Position numbers and translations under genes: made by a program
In this document: positions 22,651 through 29,924 of the stretch, piece after piece
Layout: every line of letters begins with the position of its first letter
Numbering within the stretch: position 1 is the first letter of the stretch
NCBI GenBank assembly: GCA_964581365.1
Contig: CAZOOF010000014.1
Location: 1-44,223 of the forward strand
DNA: 44,223 bases
Origin: JAITWN01 sp964581365
GTDB taxonomy: Bacteria > Pseudomonadota > Gammaproteobacteria > SZUA-140
Direction of reading: 5' to 3'
The notes under the pieces: model-generated
The model's input: the letters and a program-made list of their open reading frames with translations, nothing else
What the model was told of the DNA's origin: nothing
Database searches by the model: none

Positions 22651-23466
22651 CTATGCTTCTATTGGTGTTTCCGGATCGTTACCCCAGTCCGACCAGGAGC
22701 CCGGATAACCCCTGATTCGCTGGAAGCCGAGGGATTTCAGGGCGAAATAGCTGTGCGAGGAGCGCTGATGGGTCTGGCAGTGCACGATGACTTCCTTGTC
22801 GGGAGTGACACCGTGCGACTCGTACAGGGCCCGGAGCTGGTCGGCGTCGAGCAGGCGCAGATCGCCATTACCCCGCAGCGCTCGCGACCAGTCGATGTTG
22901 ACCGCGCCCGGAATGTGGCCGGCGCGCTGCGCGCGGCGATCCATCCCGCTGTATTCGGCGGGCGTGCGGGCGTCGACGATGACCAGGTCCGGATCACCGA
23001 GGCGGCGCCGGATATAGTCCTTGTCTGCGATATGCTCATCGCGGTATTGCACTTCATAGACGCTCGGTTGCGGCTCCACGACTTCGCCATCGGTCGGCAG
23101 GCCGGCATCCAGCCAGGCGCCGAGTCCGCCATCGAGCAGGGAGACGCGCTGGTGTCCGATGGCATCGAGCGTCCAGGCGAAGCGCGCCGCCTTGAGTCCG
23201 TTTTCACTGTCATAAACCACCACCCAGCTCTCCGGTCGGATGCCAGCCTCGGACAGCACCGTCGCCAGCGCCTGCGCCGGCGGCAGCAGTCCCATCACCG
23301 GCGGCCGCGATGCGATCACCGAGGCGGCGTCGATGTTGACCGCGCCGGGAATGTGCTCGCGCTCGTAGGCGACGTCGCCGGACAGATCGACGATGATCAG
23401 CTCGGGGGTATCCAGGCGGGCGTTCAGCTCTTCGGCCTGGATGACGGGTGGGGCGGATTGGCTCAT
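22651..23466 (-). CDS. sseA: Tandem-rhodanese sulfurtransferase, SseA/RhdA type
   Basis: Transfers sulfane sulfur from thiosulfate or 3-mercaptopyruvate to cyanide, thiols or a protein acceptor. The 271 residues form two rhodanese domains. The N-terminal one is inactive (IIVDLSGDVAYEREHIPGAVNID). The C-terminal one has the catalytic loop HCQTHQRSSH and VDARTPAEYSG. The CQTHxRS loop resembles thiosulfate sulfurtransferases (RhdA) more than the CGSGVTA loop of mercaptopyruvate enzymes, so thiosulfate is the likelier donor and the sseA symbol is approximate. The ATG at 23466 has AGGAG close before it. It lies between suhB and the MotA-like gene. As I recall, rhdA is also near motAB in Pseudomonas aeruginosa, a parallel that may or may not be meaningful. 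Confidence 0.85.
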   Translation of the reverse strand: MSQSAPPVIQAEELNARLDTPELIIVDLSGDVAYEREHIPGAVNIDAASVIASRPPVMGLLPPAQALATVLSEAGIRPESWVVVYDSENGLKAARFAWTLDAIGHQRVSLLDGGLGAWLDAGLPTDGEVVEPQPSVYEVQYRDEHIADKDYIRRRLGDPDLVIVDARTPAEYSGMDRRAQRAGHIPGAVNIDWSRALRGNGDLRLLDADQLRALYESHGVTPDKEVIVHCQTHQRSSHSYFALKSLGFQRIRGYPGSWSDWGNDPETPIEA

Positions 23467-23505
23467 GACACTCCTCTGTTCACGCGATGACCGGGTCGAA
23501 CCGCC

Positions 23506-24303
23506 TCAATGCCGGACTTCCGGCGGCAGGTGCGGCGCAATGGTCTGCAGGATGGCAGCGAATATCTTCGGATTGCCGGCGACCAGATTGCCGTACTTCA
23601 TGAATTCCTCGCCGCCGCGGAAATCGCCCACCAGCCCGCCCGCCTCGCGGACCAGCAGCACGCCGGCAGCGAGATCCCAGGGCTTCAGGCCGAACTCCCA
23701 GAAGCCATCGAGGCGGCCGGCCGCGACGTAGGCAAGATCGAGCGCGGCCGAGCCGGCGCGGCGGATGCCCGCGGCATCCGGGTGCAGGGCGCGGAAGGTC
23801 TCGAGGTAGACGTCGAGCACCGCCGGCTGGCGGAAGGGGAAGCCGGTGCCGAGCAGTGAGCCCTCCAGAGTCTTCAGAGCGGAGACGCGGATGCGGCGAT
23901 CGTTGAGGAAGGCGCCGCTACCGCGTGAGGCGGTGAACAGCTCTTCGCGCAGGGGATCGTAGATCACGCCCTGATCGATGCGGCCGCGATGGGTGAGCGC
24001 GATCGACACCGCGAACTGCGGGAAGCCGTGCAGATAGTTGGTGGTGCCGTCCAGCGGGTCGATGATCCACTGGTATTCGTCGCCTTCCTGCCAGCCGCCT
24101 TCCTCGGCGAGGATGCCGTAGGCGGGATAGGCTCTGCGCAGGATCGCGATGATTTCTTCTTCAGCCTGGCGATCGACTTCGCTGACGTAGTCGTTGCGGC
24201 CCTTGAGCGTGACGTTCACTCCGCTGAGACGATCCATGTGGCGCAGGATGACGTTGCCCGCTTTGCGAGCGGCCTTGATGGCGATATTGAGGGCCGGATT
24301 CAT
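23506..24303 (-). CDS. suhB: Inositol-1-monophosphatase SuhB
   Basis: Mg-dependent phosphatase that also serves in E. coli as a Nus factor in rRNA antitermination. The 265 residues carry the metal-binding motifs ILAEEGG (E67-E68), IDPLDGTTNYLHGFPQF (from D82) and the distal KPWDLAAG. The ATG at 24303 is the natural start (MNPALNIAIKAARKAG). It diverges from trmJ across a 140-base gap, an arrangement also found in E. coli and many relatives. The downstream sulfurtransferase starts 39 bases after its stop on the same strand. Confidence 0.95.
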   Translation of the reverse strand: MNPALNIAIKAARKAGNVILRHMDRLSGVNVTLKGRNDYVSEVDRQAEEEIIAILRRAYPAYGILAEEGGWQEGDEYQWIIDPLDGTTNYLHGFPQFAVSIALTHRGRIDQGVIYDPLREELFTASRGSGAFLNDRRIRVSALKTLEGSLLGTGFPFRQPAVLDVYLETFRALHPDAAGIRRAGSAALDLAYVAAGRLDGFWEFGLKPWDLAAGVLLVREAGGLVGDFRGGEEFMKYGNLVAGNPKIFAAILQTIAPHLPPEVRH

Positions 24304-24443
24304 GCTTGTCAGGGATTCCGTTCGGTAGTCGGTGCGGGTGTATAAAGGATACCAGATTTGACTGCCCGATTAGGCGCGCCGGTTTTCTGCCCTGAATCGC
24401 CCGGCTTGCCGCCCGGCAGGGCAAAGCGGTACCTTCTGCTCCC

Positions 24444-25184
24444 ATGTCCACGCCTGCCTCCGCCATCATCGTCCTCGTCGGTACCACGCATCCCGGCAAT
24501 ATCGGTGCCGCAGCCCGCGCCATGAAGAACATGGGGATGTCGCGCCTGCGACTGGTCGCCCCACGCGTGTTTCCGTCCGCGGACGCCACCGCCCGCGCCG
24601 CGGGGGCTGATGACGTGCTCGCCGCCGCCACCGTGTACGACACGCTCGAAGAGGCGGTGGCCGACTGCATTCTGGTGATCGGCGCGAGTGCCCGGTCGCG
24701 CGCGCTGTCCTGTCCGGCGGTCGATCCGCGCAGCGCCGCTGTGAAGGTGGCCGAAACCCTGCCCGGGTCCACGGCGCTGGTGTTCGGCAGGGAGCATTCG
24801 GGGCTGAGCAACGAGGAGCTGGATCTCTGCCATCTGCGGCTCCACATCCCCAGCGATCCCGGCTTCAGCTCGCTAAATGTCGCGGCCGCGGTGCAGATCG
24901 CCTGTTACGAGCTGCGGCTTGCCTCGCTGGCCGGCACGGGTGAGCGCGATGCCGCCGCGGTGGACGGCGTCGATCACCAGGAGATGGAGCGCTTCTACCG
25001 GCATCTCGAGGAGGTTCTCGTCGAGCTCGACTTCCTCGATCCCGCCAATCCGCGTCACCTCATGCGCCGGCTGCGGATCCTCTACAACCGCGCGCGCCCG
25101 GACCGGAACGAGATCAACATCCTGCGCGGCATCCTCACCGCGGTGGAGAAATACGGCGAGACGCTGCGGCGGCGCGGAGGCTGA
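24444..25184 (+). CDS. trmJ: tRNA (cytidine/uridine-32-2'-O)-methyltransferase TrmJ
   Basis: SpoU-family SPOUT methylase that 2'-O-methylates position 32 in the anticodon loop. The 246 residues include VLVGTTHPGNIGAAARAMKNMG (motif 1), ALVFGREHSGLSNEEL (motif 2) and FSSLNVAAAVQIACYEL (motif 3), plus the C-terminal helical extension with LMRRLRILYNRARPDRNEINILRGI. The 140-base gap to divergent suhB contains TTGACT at 24358 but no convincing -10. In E. coli trmJ is directly upstream of iscR; here cysE lies between them. Confidence 0.95.
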   Translation: MSTPASAIIVLVGTTHPGNIGAAARAMKNMGMSRLRLVAPRVFPSADATARAAGADDVLAAATVYDTLEEAVADCILVIGASARSRALSCPAVDPRSAAVKVAETLPGSTALVFGREHSGLSNEELDLCHLRLHIPSDPGFSSLNVAAAVQIACYELRLASLAGTGERDAAAVDGVDHQEMERFYRHLEEVLVELDFLDPANPRHLMRRLRILYNRARPDRNEINILRGILTAVEKYGETLRRRGG

Positions 25185-25304
25185 GACGCCCCCGGCGCGA
25201 AGCGGCGTCATCATCAGTCCGGGGGCGATGGTATGACCGCGGCGGCGTGGCGGGTTAAACTTGAGTCCCTTGCCGGCCAGGCCGGAGCTGGAGAAGTTCC
25301 TGAC

Positions 25305-26114
25305 ATGTTCGAAAGAATCCGCGAGGACGTGCGTTGCGTCTTCGAGCGCGACCCGGCCGCGCGCACTACGCTGGAAGTGATAAGCACCTATCCCGGCATC
25401 CATGCCCTGGTGTTCTACCGCCTGGCCCATCGCCTGTGGACGGCGAACATGAAATGGCTGGCCCGGTTCCTGTCCATGTTCGCCCGCTGGCTGACCGGTA
25501 TCGAGATCCATCCTGCGGCGCGCATCGGACGGCGTTTCTTCATCGATCACGGCATGGGCATCGTGATCGGCGAGACCGCCGAGATCGGCGACGACTGCAC
25601 CATCTATCACGGCGTGACGCTGGGTGGCACTACCTGGGAGAAGGGCAAGCGGCATCCGACCTTGGGTAACAACGTCATCGTCGGCGCCGGGGCCAAGATC
25701 CTGGGTCCACTCAATGTGGGGGAAGGCGCCCGGATCGGCTCCAACGCGGTGGTAACCAAGGACGTGCCGCCCGGCGCCACGATGATCGGCGTGCCCGCCC
25801 ATCAGGCGCGCAGACGCAGCAGCGACGAGCAGGAGCTGCGGGCGTTCGCCGAGAAGATCGGTTTCGATGCCTACGCCGCCAGCCAGGATGTGACCGATCC
25901 GGTCATCCAGTCGGTCAACAGTCTGCTGGATCACATCCGCGCGCTCGATGCCCGGGTCGAGCTGATGAGCCGGGAACTGAAGAAGCTGGGCGTCGAATGC
26001 GAGCTGCCGCCGCTGCCCGATTACGTGCCCGCCTGCGCGGAAGCAATTGATTCTGACGCCGTAGCGGGTGAGAATGCCGGACAGACCGGGGAGCGTTCCG
26101 AGGGGAATAGTTGA
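25305..26114 (+). CDS. cysE: Serine O-acetyltransferase
   Basis: Makes O-acetylserine from serine and acetyl-CoA, the precursor for cysteine synthesis. The 269 residues show the N-terminal helical region (MFERIREDVRCVFERDPAARTTLEV), the left-handed beta helix with catalytic IDHGMGIVIGETAEIGDD and HGVTLGGT, NNVIVGAGAKILG and PPGATMIGVPA. The long hydrophilic C-terminal tail resembles the epsilon-type CysE of Pseudomonas and Azotobacter beside iscR. The ATG at 25305 is chosen because it matches the family start and has GGAG before it; the frame open from 25233 adds unrelated sequence. Its stop lies within the IscR operator of the next gene. Cysteine supply next to Fe-S genes makes metabolic sense. 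Confidence 0.95.
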   Translation: MFERIREDVRCVFERDPAARTTLEVISTYPGIHALVFYRLAHRLWTANMKWLARFLSMFARWLTGIEIHPAARIGRRFFIDHGMGIVIGETAEIGDDCTIYHGVTLGGTTWEKGKRHPTLGNNVIVGAGAKILGPLNVGEGARIGSNAVVTKDVPPGATMIGVPAHQARRRSSDEQELRAFAEKIGFDAYAASQDVTDPVIQSVNSLLDHIRALDARVELMSRELKKLGVECELPPLPDYVPACAEAIDSDAVAGENAGQTGERSEGNS

Positions 26115-26131
26115 TAAGTCCTGTCAACTAT
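26107..26131 (+). promoter_or_regulatory. IscR type 1 operator
   Basis: A 25-base site with perfect arms ATAGTTGA (26107-26114) and TCAACTAT (26124-26131) around nine bases. It matches the published type 1 IscR consensus at nearly all arm positions (ATASYYGA...TCRRSTAT) and differs only near the centre. It covers the iscR -35 box and includes the last codon and stop of cysE. Type 1 sites bind the 2Fe-2S form, so the expected effect is autorepression when clusters are plentiful. Confidence 0.85.
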
Positions 26132-26138
26132 GTAGAAT
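26111..26138 (+). promoter_or_regulatory. Promoter of iscR
   Basis: TTGATA (26111-26116) and TAGAAT (26133-26138) are separated by 16 bases, both 5 of 6 to consensus. The predicted start near 26145 gives a leader of about 27 bases with AAGGGAAG before the iscR ATG. The IscR operator overlaps the -35 and most of the spacer. Confidence 0.75.
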
Positions 26139-26171
26139 GTGCTATCTGTTCACAAGGGAAGTTAGTCGACC

Positions 26172-26660
26172 ATGAAACTGACGACCAAGGGACGCTATGC
26201 CGTCACCGCGATGCTCGATCTCGCCCTGCATGCGCAGAATAGCCCGGTGCCGTTGGCCGATATTTCCCAACGCCAGGGCATTTCCCTCTCCTACCTGGAG
26301 CAGCTGTTCGCCAAGCTGCGCCGGAAGGGTCTGGTCGACAGCGCCCGCGGCCCCGGTGGCGGTTACCGCCTGAGCCGGGCGGCGGAAGAGATTCCCGTGG
26401 CCGAAGTCATCAACGCCATCAATGAGCATGTGGATGCGCGCCGCTGTGGCGGCCTGGCGAACTGCCAGAACAACGAACCCTGTCTCACCCACGAACTCTG
26501 GGAAGATCTTAGCAATCAGATTTTCGACTTCCTGACTGGAATCAGCCTCGGTGATCTGGTCAAGCGCCGCGGCGTGCAGGAAGTGAGCGCCCGCCAGGAC
26601 AGCATGCAGCAGGGCAAGCCGTTTCTGATTCGGGTGACCGCAGACGGCCTCAACACCTGA
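26172..26660 (+). CDS. iscR: Fe-S cluster regulator IscR
   Basis: Rrf2-family transcription factor that senses 2Fe-2S status and represses the isc operon. The 162 residues show the winged-helix N-terminus (MKLTTKGRYAVTAMLDLALH), the recognition region SLSYLEQLFAKLRRKGLV, the wing RGPGGGYRLSR and the dimerisation helix. The cluster ligands C92, C98, C104 and H107 are at exactly the E. coli positions. Its own promoter and operator are recognisable upstream. The C-terminal tail after residue 140 is variable. Full ligand conservation indicates a working sensor. Confidence 0.97.
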   Translation: MKLTTKGRYAVTAMLDLALHAQNSPVPLADISQRQGISLSYLEQLFAKLRRKGLVDSARGPGGGYRLSRAAEEIPVAEVINAINEHVDARRCGGLANCQNNEPCLTHELWEDLSNQIFDFLTGISLGDLVKRRGVQEVSARQDSMQQGKPFLIRVTADGLNT

Positions 26661-26680
26661 GGGGCCCCGGGCGGGACCGG

Positions 26681-27817
26681 TTGACCGTCTACTTCGATTA
26701 CAACGCTACCTCTCCTCTGGAGCCCGAGGTTCTGGAGGCGATGCTGCCGTTCCTGCGGCAGTCCGTCGGTGGCAATGCCTCCAGTCGTCATGCCCCCGGG
26801 CGAGCCGCCCGCGCCGCCGTCGAGCTGGCTCGTGAGCAGCTCGCCGCTCTGGTCGGGGCTGCGCCGCGCCAGGTCGTATTCACCAGCGGCGGGACCGAAG
26901 CCAACAATTTCGCGCTCAAGGGCATCGCCGCCACCTGGCGACCCGGATCGATAGTCGTCAGCGCCATCGAACACAGCTCCGTGCTGGGGCCGGCCCGCGC
27001 GCTGGCGGCGGCGGGCTGGCGCATCATCGAGGTCGCTCCCGAGCGGGACGGCCGGATCGATCCGGACCGGGTTGCCGCCGCGCTGGAATCCGACACCCGT
27101 CTGGTATCGATCATGTGGGCCAATAACGAGACCGGCGTGATCCAGGACATCGCCGCCTGCGCCGCTCTGGCGGGGGAGCGAGGCATCGCTTTCCACAGCG
27201 ACGCAGTACAGGCGGCGGGCAAAATTCCGGTCGACTGCCGGCTGCCGGGACTGGGACTCACCAGCCTGTCGGCGCACAAGATCGGCGGTCCCCAGGGCGT
27301 CGGCGCCCTGATCGTCGATGCTTCCCTCGATCTGGAGCCGCTGCTGCATGGCGGTGGGCAGGAAGGCGGACGGCGTTCCGGGACCGAGAATCTGGCCGGG
27401 ATCGTCGGCTTCGGCAAGGCAGCGGAACTGGCAGCCCAGCGCCTGGACCAACAGGATGGGATCGCGGAACTGCGGGCCCGGCTGGAACGTGGATTGGCCG
27501 CGGTGCCGGGGGTGGAAATCCACGGCCGGGAGACCGAGCGGCTGCCGAATACCGTGTTCTTCACCGTCGACGGTGTCGACGGTTCCACCCTGTTGCTGCT
27601 GCTCGATGAAGCGGGATATGCCGTGTCGAGCGGCTCGGCCTGCGGCAGCGGACGGCCGGAACCCAGCCACGTGCTCCTTGCCATGGGCGTGGAGCGCGAG
27701 CGGGCGTTCGGGGCGCTGCGTGTCAGCCTGGGCGCGGCCAGCCGGGCGGAGGAGGTGGATGGTTTCGTCGCCGTCCTCGATGAGCGCACCCGCATTCTGC
27801 GGGGTATGGCGGTCTAG
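26681..27817 (+). CDS. iscS: Cysteine desulfurase, NifS/IscS class I
   Basis: PLP enzyme that takes sulfur from cysteine to form a persulfide for Fe-S clusters and thiolated tRNA. In its 378 residues the start reads TVYFDYNATSP. H98 stacks on PLP (IEHSS), K200 forms the Schiff base (SAHKIGGPQGVGAL), and the catalytic C321 lies in the mobile loop SSGSACGSGRPEPSHVL, a class I loop. It is about 25 residues shorter than E. coli IscS (404) and has a more NifS-like sequence, so the symbol reflects context as much as identity. The start is TTG at 26681, the only candidate at the family boundary, with a weak ribosome site. It follows iscR by 20 bases. iscU is absent after it; iscA comes next. Confidence 0.88.
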   Translation: MTVYFDYNATSPLEPEVLEAMLPFLRQSVGGNASSRHAPGRAARAAVELAREQLAALVGAAPRQVVFTSGGTEANNFALKGIAATWRPGSIVVSAIEHSSVLGPARALAAAGWRIIEVAPERDGRIDPDRVAAALESDTRLVSIMWANNETGVIQDIAACAALAGERGIAFHSDAVQAAGKIPVDCRLPGLGLTSLSAHKIGGPQGVGALIVDASLDLEPLLHGGGQEGGRRSGTENLAGIVGFGKAAELAAQRLDQQDGIAELRARLERGLAAVPGVEIHGRETERLPNTVFFTVDGVDGSTLLLLLDEAGYAVSSGSACGSGRPEPSHVLLAMGVERERAFGALRVSLGAASRAEEVDGFVAVLDERTRILRGMAV

Positions 27818-27881
27818 CGACGGCGATCGGCGCCGATAGTGTATGCTGTAGCCAATGCTTATGAGTTTGAAGGAGAGTGTT

Positions 27882-28205
27882 ATGGCCATCAGCCTGACTC
27901 CAGCCGCCGCGGCCCATATCCGCAACTATGCGGAGTCGCGCGGCCAGAATCCCGCGCTGCGCCTCGGCGTGCGCAACAGCGGTTGTTCGGGGCTCGCCTA
28001 CGTGGTGGAGCTCGCCGATGTCACCGGCCCCGATGACCTGGTCTACGACAGCGAAGGGGTGAGCGTGATCGTCGAGCGCAAGAATCTGCCTTATCTTGCC
28101 GGAACCGAGATCGACTACCGCCGGGAAGGACTCAATGCCGGCTTCCGCTTCACCAATCCGAACGAAAAGGCGAGCTGCGGTTGCGGGGAGAGCTTCACTG
28201 TCTGA
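27882..28205 (+). CDS. iscA: Iron-sulfur assembly protein IscA
   Basis: A-type carrier that binds iron or a cluster and passes it to apo-proteins, mainly 4Fe-4S. The 107 residues equal the E. coli length and follow it closely: LRLGVRNSGCSGLAYVVEL with the first Cys, LPYLAGTEIDYRREGLNAGFRFTNPN, and the C-terminal CGCGESF supplying the other two Cys ligands. ATG at 27882 is chosen because AAGGAG lies six bases before it; an earlier in-frame ATG at 27855 lacks this. It resembles IscA more than ErpA or SufA. The scaffold gene iscU that normally sits between iscS and iscA is missing here. Confidence 0.95.
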   Translation: MAISLTPAAAAHIRNYAESRGQNPALRLGVRNSGCSGLAYVVELADVTGPDDLVYDSEGVSVIVERKNLPYLAGTEIDYRREGLNAGFRFTNPNEKASCGCGESFTV

Positions 28206-28218
28206 GGGCGCGGCGCGG

Positions 28219-28247
28219 TTTCCAAGCGCCAGCCCGCCACATATAAT
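28219..28247 (+). promoter_or_regulatory. ndk: Promoter of ndk
   Basis: A perfect TATAAT (28242-28247) lies 17 bases after TTTCCA (28219-28224, 4 of 6). The expected start is near 28254, which lies inside the left arm of the terminator of the upstream isc genes. New transcripts therefore would not contain that whole hairpin. Confidence 0.75.
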
Positions 28248-28248
28248 A

Positions 28249-28274
28249 GCCCGCTGATCGCGGGCATTTTTTTT
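28249..28274 (+). terminator. Intrinsic terminator after iscA, overlapping the ndk promoter
   Basis: GCCCGC (28249-28254), loop TGATC, GCGGGC (28260-28265), then A and eight T. A textbook Rho-independent terminator for the isc transcript. It begins one base after the ndk -10 element. Confidence 0.88.
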
Positions 28275-28345
28275 GGTCATCGAGCAGCGCAGCGGAGTGC
28301 GGCGCGAGGCGGCGCCGCATGACTGCGAGCGCTCCGCGATGATCC
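28275..28345 (+). other. Potential structured 5' leader of ndk
   Basis: Three nested pairings can form: GGTCATC (28275-28281) with GATGATCC (28338-28345, one bulge), GCGGAG (28292-28297) with CTCCGC (28332-28337), and TGCGGCGC (28298-28305) with GCGCCGCA (28312-28319). They are separated by a 10-base bulge on the 5' side and a 12-base bulge on the 3' side. Together they make one long bulged hairpin in the roughly 130-base ndk leader, ending 40 bases before the ATG. Whether it is functional or a by-product of GC richness is open. Confidence 0.4.
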
Positions 28346-28384
28346 CTGTCAACCACAAAGGCAACAGCATATCTTGGAGGCTGC

Positions 28385-28816
28385 ATGGCAATTGAACGTA
28401 CCCTGTCCATCATCAAGCCGGACGCAGTGGCGAAGAACCTCATCGGCAAGATCTACAGCCGTTTCGAGGAGCGCGGCCTGCGTATCGTGGCGGCGAAGAT
28501 GGTACACCTGACGCGGTCCCAGGCTGAGGGTTTCTACGCCGTGCACAAGGAGCGCCCCTTCTTCAATGATCTGGTGAACTTCATGATTTCCGGCCCGGTC
28601 ATGGTTCAGGTGCTGGAAGGCGAAGGCGCCATCGCGCTCAACCGCGAGATCATGGGCGCTACCAATCCCGGCAATGCAGCGCCGGGCACCATTCGCGCCG
28701 ACTTCGCCAGCAGTGTCGAGGAGAACGCCGTTCATGGTTCGGACGGTCCCGATACCGCGGCCGCGGAGATCGAATACTTTTTTAAGCCCGATGAGATCTG
28801 TCCTCGTACCCGCTGA
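28385..28816 (+). CDS. ndk: Nucleoside diphosphate kinase
   Basis: Balances nucleoside triphosphate pools by phosphate transfer through a phospho-histidine; cytoplasmic tetramer. The 143 residues match the family in full: ERTLSIIKPDAVAKNLIGKI, FYAVHKERPFFNDLVNFM, the GATNPGNAAPGTIRADF loop and the active-site NAVHGSD with the catalytic His. TTGGAGG precedes the ATG. The leader is long and structured, and the 3' end overlaps the rlmN start by 26 bases. The ndk-rlmN order is conserved with E. coli and Pseudomonas. Confidence 0.98.
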   Translation: MAIERTLSIIKPDAVAKNLIGKIYSRFEERGLRIVAAKMVHLTRSQAEGFYAVHKERPFFNDLVNFMISGPVMVQVLEGEGAIALNREIMGATNPGNAAPGTIRADFASSVEENAVHGSDGPDTAAAEIEYFFKPDEICPRTR

Positions 28817-29924
28817 CGGGATCGCCGTTACGGGAAAGATCAATCCGCTCGACTTCGACCGGCGCGGCGCGGAGGAATTCCTCGCCGCGCTGGGCGAGAA
28901 GCCGTGGCGCGCCTCGCAGCTGATCCAGTGGATACATCAGCGCGGCGTGCTCGATTTCGATGCGATGACCGATCTCGCCAAGGGCCTGCGTTCGCGCCTC
29001 GCGCAGATGTGCGGTCCGGAACTGCCGGCCGTCGCCACCATGCAGGCCTCGCGCGACGGCACGGTGAAGTGGCTGCTGCGTCTCGCCGATGGCAATGGCA
29101 TCGAAACGGTGTTCATCCCCGAGGATGACCGCGGCACGCTGTGCATTTCCTCGCAGGTTGGCTGCACGCTCAACTGCAGCTTCTGCTCGACCGCGCGTCA
29201 GGGCTACAACCGCAACCTCAGCACCGGCGAGATCCTGTCGCAGATCTTCATCGCGCGGCGCGATCTGGCTGCACGCGGTCTCGGCGAGCGGCCGATCACC
29301 AATGTCGTGCTGATGGGCATGGGCGAGCCGCTGCTCAATTTCGATAACGTCACCCGCGCCATCGATGTGATGCTGGATGACCACGCCTACGGCCTGTCCA
29401 AGCGCCGTGTGACGCTGTCCACCGCGGGTGTGGTGCCAATGCTCGACCGGCTGCGCGAAGTGGCGCCGGTCAGCCTCGCCGTGTCGCTGCATGCGACGAA
29501 CGACGCGCTCCGCGACGAACTGGTGCCCATCAACCGCAAGTATCCGCTGGCCGAACTGCTCGACGCCTGTCGCCGTTACGTGGACCGTCAGCCGCGGCGG
29601 CGCATCACTTTCGAATACGTCATGCTGGACGGTGTCAACGACAGCCTCGCAGATGCGCGGGCGCTGGTGCGTCTGCTGCGCAATGTCCCGTCCAAGGTCA
29701 ACCTGATTCCCTTCAATCCGTTTCCGGATTCCGGCTATCGCACTTCCTCGCAGCAGGCGATCGATCGCTTCCGCGATGTGGTGATGGCGGCCGGGATCGT
29801 GACCGTAACGCGGCGCACGCGCGGAGACGACATCGATGCCGCCTGCGGCCAGCTTGCCGGCAAGGTCATGGATCGCACGCGGCGCAGCGAGCGGCTGCGT
29901 CAGGATGCCGGGGTACCGACATGA
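28791..29924 (+). CDS. rlmN: Dual-specificity 23S rRNA/tRNA adenine-C2 methyltransferase RlmN
   Basis: Radical-SAM enzyme that methylates A2503 of 23S rRNA and A37 of some tRNAs. The 377 residues include the N-terminal helical domain, the CxxxCxxC motif CTLNCSFC with STARQGYNRNL, VVLMGMGEPLLNF, VSLHATND and the C-terminal catalytic Cys in DDIDAACGQL. The other mechanistic Cys precedes the CxxxCxxC. The ATG at 28791 gives 16 residues before the family core and overlaps ndk; the frame open further upstream lies inside ndk and is not used. The stop overlaps the next start (ATGA). Confidence 0.96.
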   Translation: MRSVLVPADGIAVTGKINPLDFDRRGAEEFLAALGEKPWRASQLIQWIHQRGVLDFDAMTDLAKGLRSRLAQMCGPELPAVATMQASRDGTVKWLLRLADGNGIETVFIPEDDRGTLCISSQVGCTLNCSFCSTARQGYNRNLSTGEILSQIFIARRDLAARGLGERPITNVVLMGMGEPLLNFDNVTRAIDVMLDDHAYGLSKRRVTLSTAGVVPMLDRLREVAPVSLAVSLHATNDALRDELVPINRKYPLAELLDACRRYVDRQPRRRITFEYVMLDGVNDSLADARALVRLLRNVPSKVNLIPFNPFPDSGYRTSSQQAIDRFRDVVMAAGIVTVTRRTRGDDIDAACGQLAGKVMDRTRRSERLRQDAGVPT

